39,216 nucleotides of DNA from an uncultured Desulfovibrio sp. (GTDB taxonomy: Bacteria; Desulfobacterota; Desulfovibrionia; Desulfovibrionales; Desulfovibrionaceae). The notes under the pieces were generated by a model. It did no database searches, had not been told where the DNA came from, and saw nothing but the letters and a program-made list of their open reading frames with translations. The DNA lies in the NCBI GenBank assembly GCA_900546145.1, contig URBN01000018.1:1-39216 (forward strand), written 5' to 3'. Position numbers and translations under genes: made by a program. Shown piece after piece: positions 33,001 through 39,216 of the stretch. Numbering within the stretch: the stretch's first letter is position 1; the number at the start of each line of letters is the position of its first letter.

Positions 33001-36000
33001 GTAGGAGGGGCTGAAGAGATCCTCGCTGCCAAGAGGCAGGGCACTCGTAAAGACAACGGCGGAATGGGAGGTAGACCTGCCGCCGTTGAGTTCCCTCAGC
33101 ACGTCCATGGCGGAGAAGAGGCCATGACCGAGATCGCTCCTGAGCCTTGAACTCACCGCTTCCGCGTGGTCCGCGAAGCTCGCGCCCTTTTCGCGGTTCA
33201 CTTCGAGGAGAAGAAGCTTTGTGAAGTCGCCCACAATATCATTGATCGCGGGGTGTCCCTGTCCTCTGTCAAAAGTGGTCAGCATGAGACAGAAGTGGGG
33301 ATTCGCGCACCAGCGGGAAAGAACCAGGCTGAAGGCGGAAAGCAGCATGGCCGACGGAGTAAGGCCGCGGGCGCGGGCGAGATCCCTGAGCCTGCTCCAT
33401 TTTTCAGCCGGTATCTCAGCCATGCGCCGCGTGAAGCGGGGTTTGTGCATGGTCTGCGGATCGGCGGCAAGGGGCAGATCGGGACCGCCGGGAAGAGAAG
33501 GAATTCTGGCCATCCAGTAGGCTTTGTCCGCCTCGAAGCGGGGACTCTTTCTGGCGGCTTCTTCCGCCAGCACGCAGTCGCGGAAGGACAGCGTCAGGGC
33601 GGGCTTCTCCATTTCAGGGAAAGCGTACCATCCGGCGATGTCTTTCAGCAGAATGCCGAAGCTGAAGGCGTCCGCGATGAGCATGTCCATCTTGATGTGC
33701 AGGCGCACTGTTTCAGCGTCGAGGCGTGTGGCCCTGATTGCAAGAACGGGGGCTCTGTCGAGAGGCAGGACCTCGTGCGACAGGCCATTGGTCTTTGCCT
33801 CCAGCGCTTTTTTCTTTTCTTCAGCCCCGAGGCCAGACACATCCTCCACAACGATATGGCAGGGCGGCACCTCTTCCAGAACGCGCTGGCGTCCGTCATC
33901 GGTGAAAACGCAGCGCAGCATGTCGTGGCGCGCGACGGTTTTGTTCAGGGCTTTTTCGAGTCTTGGCAGATCGGGGTTTTTAAAATCGAGTTCGGCGTAG
34001 GCGCAGCAGCTCACGCCGCCAAGGGGCATTTCCTCTCTCCGGCCAAGCCAGTAGGCGTGCTGTACATCAGTCAGCGGGAAGGGCTTAAATCTGTTCTGCG
34101 GCGCCGGGACGATAACAGCCTCTTCTGCCCTGTCCGCGGGAGCCACGGCGATGTGGTCCGCCAGATCGGCAAGGTCCTTCGCCTCAAGGAAGAGAGCCGG
34201 GGCCAGGCTGCGGCCGAGACGGCGGGGCGTACGCTGTGCGAGTTCCATGAGCATGAGGGAGTCGAATCCGGCCCGTACGAGTGGGGTTTTCGGATCAAGG
34301 CGTCCTTCAGGCAGGCGCAGGATTTCTCCGGCCGCGTTTTCCAGAAAATCCAGCAGTTCCCTGCCGCTGAGGGAAGGAGCAGAATCTTTTCCTTCTGCCT
34401 TCATGACTTCAGCCGCAGGCACACTCATGCCCGTGCTCGGCGCGCGTCTCGCGGCGAGCACTGTGGTGTGGCCGGATTCTTCGTTTTTGTCCGCGAACCA
34501 GTAGCGGGTGCGGTTAAAGGGACAGGTCGGAAGCAGAACGCGCCTGCCCCGGCTCAGTCTGTACACGGCAGGCCAGGAAACAGCCGCACCGCGGGTCCAG
34601 AGCGCAGCGAGGACTTTTCCGGCCATGGAGCGCCCCGAGGCGTCATGGGTATAGATGAGGCCGGGCTTTCCCCCGTCCTCACCCGCGGCGAGAACCAGAA
34701 CTTCCGCATCCCCGAACTTTTCCTTCGCGAGGGCAGAGAGCGCGCTGCTGTCCGGCACGGGCGTCTTTGCAGTCTCTCCCCTGAGAAGGGCCGTGTCCGT
34801 GAGGGCTTCACCATCCGCTATACTGTAGGCGGCCATCTCAGGATGATGCACCTTCGGGGTCACCTTTTCACCGGCCGCGAGAGCGAGGGCATCCACGAAA
34901 CCAATGAGGCCGGTGGCCAGCGCGGCCGCAGGCGCCATGACGGGCGTATACAGAATGCCGGCAGGCTGTCCGAGAAAGTCCTTCCAGGCGAGCATCTGGG
35001 CCGCCATGGTGCAGAGACGGCGCGCAGCGGGAATATCACGGAAGCGTTCGGGAACGCCCGCCGCGATCTCTTCGGCGCGCGCGGCGAAAACGGCCGCTTC
35101 CGGGACGGCGGGAACGCCATCCGTGAGAACGAGAACCACCCTGCGGGCGGGAGTTCCTTCCGGAACGCGGCCGGTGAAATAGCCGTCAGGCACGCAGCCC
35201 GGAGCGGAATGCATAGCCTGGCGGTCAAAGACGGCGAGGCGGTACGGCATGGCCGCGCGGCCGAGGCAGGAGGTCAGGCAGGTGTCGGCGAAAAGCTCAG
35301 CGTCCGCGTCCCTGAGCCTGCCCGCGCAGGAAAGGGCCAGTCTCTGGAGCTGATCAGCGGAAGCCGCGGAAAGCGTGAACACGGAAAGCTCTTTGGAAGC
35401 GTCCACGGAACGTTCAGCCGGCAGGGGCGGCTCGCTGAGAATCACGTGCACGTTGGTGCCGCCGAACCCGAAGGAACTGACACCGGCCAGACGGGGATGT
35501 CCTTCGGTCCGCAGCCAGGGCGCGGCCTTCACGGGAATAGCGGACGGAACAGCCGTCACGTCGATGGCGGGGTTGAGTTTCGTGAAATGAAGTGTGGGCG
35601 GAATGGCTTCCGCGGCAAAGGAAACAAGCGCGCGGCATACGCCGGCGAGACCGGCACAGGCTTCGAGATGGCCGATGCTGGTCTTGACCGAGGAAACGAT
35701 CAGTGGGCTTTCTGCCGTGTGGCTTCCCGCGTACACGTCGTTGATGGCACCGAACTCGATGGGATCGCCGAGCGCCGTACCCGTGCCGTGCGCCTCTATG
35801 GCGTCAATGTCCGAAGGAGAAAGGCCGGCTGAGGCGAGGGCGCTCTTCAGAAGGGCAGCCTGGGCATGGCGGCTCGGCGCCGTAAGACCGCTCGTTCTGC
35901 CGTCCTGGTTGACGGCGGAACCCCTCACGACTCCCAGGATCCTGTCCCCGTTCCGTTCCGCTTCGGCGAGCTTCTTCAGAACCAGCACCACGCATCCTTC

Positions 36001-38748
36001 GGAGCGCACGTAGCCGTTGGCGTCAGCGGAAAAGGTCTTGCACCGGCCATCCGGCGCCATGAGATGCGCGTCTTCAAGGACATCGTTTCCGACAGGAGAG
36101 GCAAGAAGATTCACGCCGCAGACAAGAGCCAGATCGCATTCGCCGTTCTGGAGGCTGCGGCAGGCTGTGTGCAGGGCGAGGAGCGAAGACGAGCAGGCGC
36201 TGTCAACGGCCATGCTTGGGCCCCCGAGCCCGTAAAACCAGGAGAGACGGTTGGCTGCGATGCTGTGCGCCGTGCCCGTGCCCACGTAGGCGTTGAGGGG
36301 AACGGCGGAAGCGAGACGGAGATTTTCGAAATCGGTTCCGCTGATCCCCGCGAACACGCCGGTCATGCTGTTGCGCAGGGAATCGGGCGCGATGCCGGCG
36401 CGTTCAAGAGCTTCCCAGGAGACCTCCAGCAGCATGCGCTGCTGGGGATCGATTTCCCCGGCTTCACGGGGGGAAATGCCGAAGAGGGCTGCGTCAAACG
36501 CCGCAGGATCTTTGACAAAGCCGCCGAAACAGGTTTTCCCGCCAATCCTGCGTTCGGAGATCGCGTCCGTTCCGGCGAAGAGCATCTTTGAGAGCGCTTC
36601 GGGGGAGTCAGCACCAGGGAGGCGGCAGGCGAGCCCGATGATGGCCATGGGTTCGCACTTCGCGGCCTTTGCGCCGCTTTTCGCGGCGGATTCCCCGGAG
36701 AGGAACGAGGCCAGTTCGGAGACATCGGCACAGTCATAGAAGAGGGTGGGAGAGAGCTGGCGTCCGAGAATCTGCTGCAGCTCCCCGGTCAGAGACACGG
36801 CAGTGGAAGAGTTCATGCCCATGGAACTGAAGGGAGTGTGCGGCGTGACCATGTCCTTTTCGAGGCCGAGACGGGAGACAAGACCTCTCATGAGCCAGGC
36901 TTCCCAGTTCTGCCGGAGCGTTTCGCCGGCATCAGCTTCAGGAGGCGGCAGCATGCCCCATTTTTCGGCACCTGCCGCGCTTTCCTTTTCCTGCCACATG
37001 GCGAGCACGGGGAGCTCGCCGGCAAGATACATTTTCCGGCATGCGGCCTGCTGGATTTTGCCGCTCGTGGTCTTGGGCACGCCGTGGCGCTTCACGAGCA
37101 CAATGGCGTGGGGCAGCACATCAAATTCCTCCACCAGCGTGGTGCGGATGGCCGTGAGCGCTTCTTCTCTCTTTTCGGGAGGGAGCTTTGTCTCGAAGAC
37201 CGCAACGAGCCCCTCGCCTTTCCCGGTTTCCACGCCAAAGGCGGCGGCGCCGTTCTTCTCAAGGCCGGGGACGTTCTGGGTGACGCTTTCTTCCATGTCC
37301 TGAGGGAAGAAATTGCGCCCGTTCACAATGATCATTTCCTTGCGGCGTCCGGAGACGTAGAGGCTCCCTCTGTGCATGAAGCCGAGGTCTCCGGTGCGGA
37401 GCCAGCCCCCATCGCCTGTATCCGCGAGGACGGCTTTGAGGCTTTCTTCCGTTTCCTTCTTCTTGTGCCAGTAGCCGGCCGCCACGCACGCGCCCCTGAG
37501 CCAGATTTCGCCGATCTCGTCCTCGCCTTCTGCCATGCGGGTATCCGGATTGACGATGCGGATTTCCGTGTTTTTTACCTCGCGGCCGCAGGTGACAAGA
37601 GGCCACGCGTTGGGATTATCTTCGGAGACGGTGACGATTTTTCCGGCCGTGTACTGCTCACGGTCAAGACAGACGGAATATTCGCCTCTGCCAATCCATG
37701 TGCCGCTGGAAAACAGGGTGTTCTCGGCGAGGCCGTAGCAGGGGTAGAACACTTCCCTGGAAAGTCCTGTTCCTTCGAAACGCTCGAGGAACCGCTTCAC
37801 GGTCTTGAGGCGGATAGGCTCGGAGCCGCAGTAACAGACCCTGACCGAGCTCAGAGCAAGTTCCTTCAGCTGGGTATCGGTAATACGTTCGCAGCAGGAA
37901 TCATAGGCGAAATTCGGCGCACCGGTCAGATAGGCGTGATAATACGAACAGGCCCTGAGCCAGGCAAAAGGACTGCGCAGGAAGGTCATGGGCGGCATGG
38001 TGATGCATTCGCCGCCGCAGAGGATGGGCGTGATGATGCCGCCCACGAGACCCATGTCATGGAAGGGGGGAAGCCAGCTCACGAAAATTACACCGTCTGG
38101 CAGTTTCATACCGCTGCAGATGCTCTGCCAGTTGGCGATGATGTTGCCATGGGTGACAATGACGCCCTTGGGATCGCTGGTGGAGCCGGACGTATACTGC
38201 AGCCAGCCGGGTGTGTCTGGAGAAAGCGGCAGATATTTCCAGTCCGCTGCCAGCCTGTCGTCCACTTCATCAAAATTAATGATGGACATATCCTCGGGCA
38301 TGTCCATGCGCGTCCGCAGCTCCTCAACGGCCTTCATGAGGCGCGAGTCCGTGATGATAATCTTCGCGCCGGAATCATTCACGATGCGGGCGAGCCTCGA
38401 GAAAGTGCGCGCCATGCGCGCGAGTCCGGGGGGCGTCATTGGAACCGCGATGGCCCTGGCGTACAGACAGCCGAAAAAGGACGAAATGAATTCCAGTCCT
38501 GGCGGAAGCATGAGCAGCACAGGGCAGCCGTCGCCTTTGCCCGTACTCCCAATGGCCGCAGCTACGGCTTTGGCGCGGGTAGTCAGCCGCGTGTAATCCC
38601 ACACAATTTCATGAGCCGGATCGCCATCGGGCAGGAAACGCAGAACCGGTTTGTCCGGCTGCGCCGCGTGCAGTTTCTGCACAACATCTACTATCGAGAC
38701 AAAGGTTTCTGAACTGGAAACGCCGCTTTCCGCTAACTGTTCTGGCAT
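30034..38748 (-). CDS. Hybrid PKS-NRPS megasynthase A: FAAL-ACP-KS-(AT remnant)-ACP-Cy-A(Ox)-PCP
   Basis: 2,904 residues from an ATG at 38748 behind GGGGAG; in-frame sequence further 5' overlaps the operator and is not used. Residues 15-590 are a fatty acyl-AMP ligase (YTSGSTSDPKGV, PPFHDMGL, CYGLAEN, TSGKIQQ) that activates the starter and loads ACP1 (S647, GMNSS). KS 700-1115: C852 in DSACSSS, H987, H1027. Residues 1200-1415 follow an AT in length and ending (CPFNRTRYW), but the GHSxG segment reads YTPVMAP, so it is dead. ACP2 S1497. Cy 1554-1985 with intact DMLIADAFS. A 2010-2490 has code D-L-F-N-I-S-M-I-W-K (cysteine-like) and is interrupted by an FMN-dependent SagB/nitroreductase-type oxidase at 2525-2710, the domain that oxidises thiazoline to thiazole in epothilone and bleomycin systems. 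A10 motif NGKVDR; PCP S2824; arginine-rich tail. It starts the operon and is expected to make a beta-ketoacyl-derived thiazole. Confidence 0.93.
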   Translation of the reverse strand: MPEQLAESGVSSSETFVSIVDVVQKLHAAQPDKPVLRFLPDGDPAHEIVWDYTRLTTRAKAVAAAIGSTGKGDGCPVLLMLPPGLEFISSFFGCLYARAIAVPMTPPGLARMARTFSRLARIVNDSGAKIIITDSRLMKAVEELRTRMDMPEDMSIINFDEVDDRLAADWKYLPLSPDTPGWLQYTSGSTSDPKGVIVTHGNIIANWQSICSGMKLPDGVIFVSWLPPFHDMGLVGGIITPILCGGECITMPPMTFLRSPFAWLRACSYYHAYLTGAPNFAYDSCCERITDTQLKELALSSVRVCYCGSEPIRLKTVKRFLERFEGTGLSREVFYPCYGLAENTLFSSGTWIGRGEYSVCLDREQYTAGKIVTVSEDNPNAWPLVTCGREVKNTEIRIVNPDTRMAEGEDEIGEIWLRGACVAAGYWHKKKETEESLKAVLADTGDGGWLRTGDLGFMHRGSLYVSGRRKEMIIVNGRNFFPQDMEESVTQNVPGLEKNGAAAFGVETGKGEGLVAVFETKLPPEKREEALTAIRTTLVEEFDVLPHAIVLVKRHGVPKTTSGKIQQAACRKMYLAGELPVLAMWQEKESAAGAEKWGMLPPPEADAGETLRQNWEAWLMRGLVSRLGLEKDMVTPHTPFSSMGMNSSTAVSLTGELQQILGRQLSPTLFYDCADVSELASFLSGESAAKSGAKAAKCEPMAIIGLACRLPGADSPEALSKMLFAGTDAISERRIGGKTCFGGFVKDPAAFDAALFGISPREAGEIDPQQRMLLEVSWEALERAGIAPDSLRNSMTGVFAGISGTDFENLRLASAVPLNAYVGTGTAHSIAANRLSWFYGLGGPSMAVDSACSSSLLALHTACRSLQNGECDLALVCGVNLLASPVGNDVLEDAHLMAPDGRCKTFSADANGYVRSEGCVVLVLKKLAEAERNGDRILGVVRGSAVNQDGRTSGLTAPSRHAQAALLKSALASAGLSPSDIDAIEAHGTGTALGDPIEFGAINDVYAGSHTAESPLIVSSVKTSIGHLEACAGLAGVCRALVSFAAEAIPPTLHFTKLNPAIDVTAVPSAIPVKAAPWLRTEGHPRLAGVSSFGFGGTNVHVILSEPPLPAERSVDASKELSVFTLSAASADQLQRLALSCAGRLRDADAELFADTCLTSCLGRAAMPYRLAVFDRQAMHSAPGCVPDGYFTGRVPEGTPARRVVLVLTDGVPAVPEAAVFAARAEEIAAGVPERFRDIPAARRLCTMAAQMLAWKDFLGQPAGILYTPVMAPAAALATGLIGFVDALALAAGEKVTPKVHHPEMAAYSIADGEALTDTALLRGETAKTPVPDSSALSALAKEKFGDAEVLVLAAGEDGGKPGLIYTHDASGRSMAGKVLAALWTRGAAVSWPAVYRLSRGRRVLLPTCPFNRTRYWFADKNEESGHTTVLAARRAPSTGMSVPAAEVMKAEGKDSAPSLSGRELLDFLENAAGEILRLPEGRLDPKTPLVRAGFDSLMLMELAQRTPRRLGRSLAPALFLEAKDLADLADHIAVAPADRAEEAVIVPAPQNRFKPFPLTDVQHAYWLGRREEMPLGGVSCCAYAELDFKNPDLPRLEKALNKTVARHDMLRCVFTDDGRQRVLEEVPPCHIVVEDVSGLGAEEKKKALEAKTNGLSHEVLPLDRAPVLAIRATRLDAETVRLHIKMDMLIADAFSFGILLKDIAGWYAFPEMEKPALTLSFRDCVLAEEAARKSPRFEADKAYWMARIPSLPGGPDLPLAADPQTMHKPRFTRRMAEIPAEKWSRLRDLARARGLTPSAMLLSAFSLVLSRWCANPHFCLMLTTFDRGQGHPAINDIVGDFTKLLLLEVNREKGASFADHAEAVSSRLRSDLGHGLFSAMDVLRELNGGRSTSHSAVVFTSALPLGSEDLFSPSYDMDVRAGYSVSQTPQVWLDHQVCEYKGRLIYTWDCVGALFPDGMMDAMFGTYSAFLEKLTDPAFWDRTVPLAGLPAGQEAARRAANDTAVERVPETIQAAFLRQAGADGALPAIMAGERVFSRAEIVNIAKGIASGLMRAGFHKGEIAAVMMEKSWEQIAAAMAILLAGGTYLPADPALPDKRLIFMMKEAKVRFCLVRPGEEARAERVGCSAVPVTEGATRNADSAGLPEPVDPAMPAYVIYTSGSTGTPKGVVIQHAACDNTLADLRERFCLGAGDRVLALASLSFDLSVFDAFGVTGAGGAIVMPAPDELQDPAAWCRLMKERGVTIWNTTPALMQLLLDYLGEHAEATPEKLRLAILSGDRIPLSMPGRMRAAWPGITVAAMGGATEASIWSNLQKVTSVPESWHSIPYGRPLSNQGYLVLDEDMSPCPDWVTGDLYITGRGLAQGYLNNPALTEKAFFRHPVTGERLYRTGDLGRYWPDGTIEFMGRSDSQVKVNGFRVELGEIESAMRRCPGVKNAAAAVVSGREGSRLAGFVAMEGAKETPAETPEEYETRRKAMQEAGISLIDETDRLTFKQAGHNLRSDLSSLPRVSMGSDGDRTGGLFSRRISSRRFLSVPVPGTDFGALMRSLMGLSVPEWPTVRHRYGSAGWTYAVQAYVIIRPGRVEGFPDGGAFYYHPLENSLVRLSPCPEDAAEAFPSHNREIFEGGAFAIILAAEMDAIRPVYGNRSDDFVLIEAGLMSQLLEETAMPHSIGLCQIGAVDYGRFSGVFRLGPSHRCLHCLIGGAVERGKGWKFTDAMYEALGETAPGSGTADPEKIRGLLSQWLPGYMVPHTILTLPAIPLTPNGKVDRKKLVSLAEAGAKAAVFTPPEGEGETKLATLAGKVLGRENIGALDNFFDLGATSLQLVLFQRRVSEMLSKPVAITDIFAHPNIRDLAAFLFEKTDSTDEALSDAGARGARRRMKRRATRRAAGTGYTGQNVDKQ

Positions 38749-38848
38749 AAACAAGTCTCCCCAAAAATTTCGCTCTTCTTTGCCCTGATAACTGCCAGCC
38801 GCGCGCAAAACAGGACGGCTGCGGCGGCAGATCCCGCCAGCATGGGCA
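38749..38848 (-). promoter_or_regulatory. Leader of the megasynthase operon
   Basis: About 100 nt between the presumed transcription start and the ATG of gene A, ending in a GGGGAG ribosome-binding site 9 nt before the start. No open frame, attenuator or known riboswitch is apparent. Confidence 0.4.
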
Positions 38849-38854
38849 GGAATG

Positions 38855-38890
38855 TGAGTACCTTTTTTGAAATTGAATGTCAATTTCAAT
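38855..38890 (-). promoter_or_regulatory. Fur-like operator and promoter of the megasynthase operon
   Basis: The core GAAATTGAATGTCAATTTC (38869-38887) is identical to that upstream of the LolA-like gene, and the palindrome extends to 10-bp arms. It lies 121 bp before the start codon of gene A. On the minus strand it includes a perfect TTGACA (38878-38883); 17 bp further is TACTCA, a weak -10. The identity of two 19-bp cores about 36 kb apart, each at a promoter, argues for one shared regulator. The Fur assignment is inferred from hexamer arrangement. Confidence 0.65.
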
Positions 38891-39216
38891 TCATAAAAAA
38901 CATGGTTCTCTTCTCTCTGTCCCCGGCTGAAGCCGGTGGATCGGCGCCTCAGAATTCTTCCCGATCCCCGGAAGAAGGCCTCCGGGGACGACGTGCCGGT
39001 CCCCTGACATCAATCCGGTTTTGACGCGAAATTCCGTGTAGTTATAGGAGATTCAGCATTTATCCGGCCGCTCCGTCATCAACTGTGAAGCCAGGTGCAA
39101 ATCGAAAACCGGGTACGGATGTGGGCCAGATTCCCGGACCGTTGCCGGCATGGCAGGGAGGTAAACTGTACCCATTACAGTGGACAGAAAGATTTGCACA
39201 CACTCCAAAAATTGGA
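38891..39216. other. Right-hand flank, no recognisable gene
   Basis: I see no convincing coding sequence here. A perfect 8-bp hairpin, TCCCCGGA (38965-38972) with TCCGGGGA (38981-38988), has no T run. A plus-strand sigma70-like pair, TTGACG (39021-39026) and TATAGG (39043-39048) with 16-bp spacing, may drive a gene beyond the window. From about 39160, TGTACCCATTACAGTGGACA resembles the ends of IS3/IS150-group elements, which could mean another insertion sequence begins here. All of these are weak. Confidence 0.3.

Noticed and set aside
8398..38748. Yersiniabactin, pyochelin or micacocidin cluster
   Set aside because: Cy domains, cysteine codes and the A-domain insertion are shared, but there is no salicylate enzyme, no aryl carrier, no thiazolinyl reductase and no TonB receptor; the FAAL and three KSs differ in order from all of these.
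38749..38889. N-terminal extension of synthetase A starting at 38889
   Set aside because: It would translate the operator palindrome, has no ribosome-binding site, and the FAAL fold begins after the ATG at 38748, which has GGGGAG.
1..39216. CRISPR arrays, tRNA and rRNA genes
   Set aside because: No regularly spaced repeats and no tRNA- or rRNA-like sequence were seen on either strand.

Overview
The window is GC-rich and carries one large minus-strand operon for a hybrid polyketide synthase / nonribosomal peptide synthetase (PKS/NRPS), read from about 38.75 kb down to about 3.1 kb. A separately promoted export gene follows, and transposon sequence lies at the left edge. A beta-barrel outer-membrane protein, a LolA-like periplasmic protein and an RND/MMPL pump mark a Gram-negative host. 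GC content and the style of the Fur-like operators would fit a sulfate-reducing Desulfovibrio/Bilophila-type bacterium, but that is a guess; no phylogenetic marker is present.

Layout from left to right: the 3' end of an IS30-family transposase (1-285) and its terminal repeat; an iron-dependent alcohol dehydrogenase whose last codons run into the IS end (309-1457); back-to-back terminators (about 1875-1950); a LolA-like protein (1965-2756) with a structured leader and its own Fur-like promoter; a frameshifted Sfp-type phosphopantetheinyl transferase (3075-3804); a DUF1302-type outer-membrane barrel (3928-5283); an RND/MMPL exporter (5299-7638); a type II thioesterase (7635-8396); and four megasynthase genes, D (8398-18138), C (18156-21260), B (21288-30050) and A (30034-38748). 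A second Fur-like operator sits upstream of gene A, followed by about 330 bp with no recognisable gene.

The assembly line in order of use is: A = FAAL-ACP-KS-(dead AT remnant)-ACP-Cy-A(Cys, with inserted Ox)-PCP; B = KS-(AT excised)-DH-ER-KR-ACP-Cy-A(Cys)-PCP; C = KS-AT-(first part of MT); D = (rest of MT)-DH-ER-KR-ACP-Cy-A(Cys, with inserted MT)-PCP-TE. A fatty acid is activated by the FAAL, and three rounds of malonate extension alternate with three rounds of cysteine condensation and heterocyclisation. The expected product (inference) is a fatty-acyl chain carrying one thiazole and two thiazoline-type rings separated by short polyketide spacers, the last spacer and possibly the last ring being methylated. 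Only one intact acyltransferase serves three ketosynthases. Pump, barrel and LolA-like protein look like a dedicated route carrying a lipid-like product to the outer membrane. Matching Fur-like palindromes at both promoters suggest joint regulation, probably by iron. The architecture recalls the yersiniabactin/micacocidin thiazoline metallophores but matches none that I can name.
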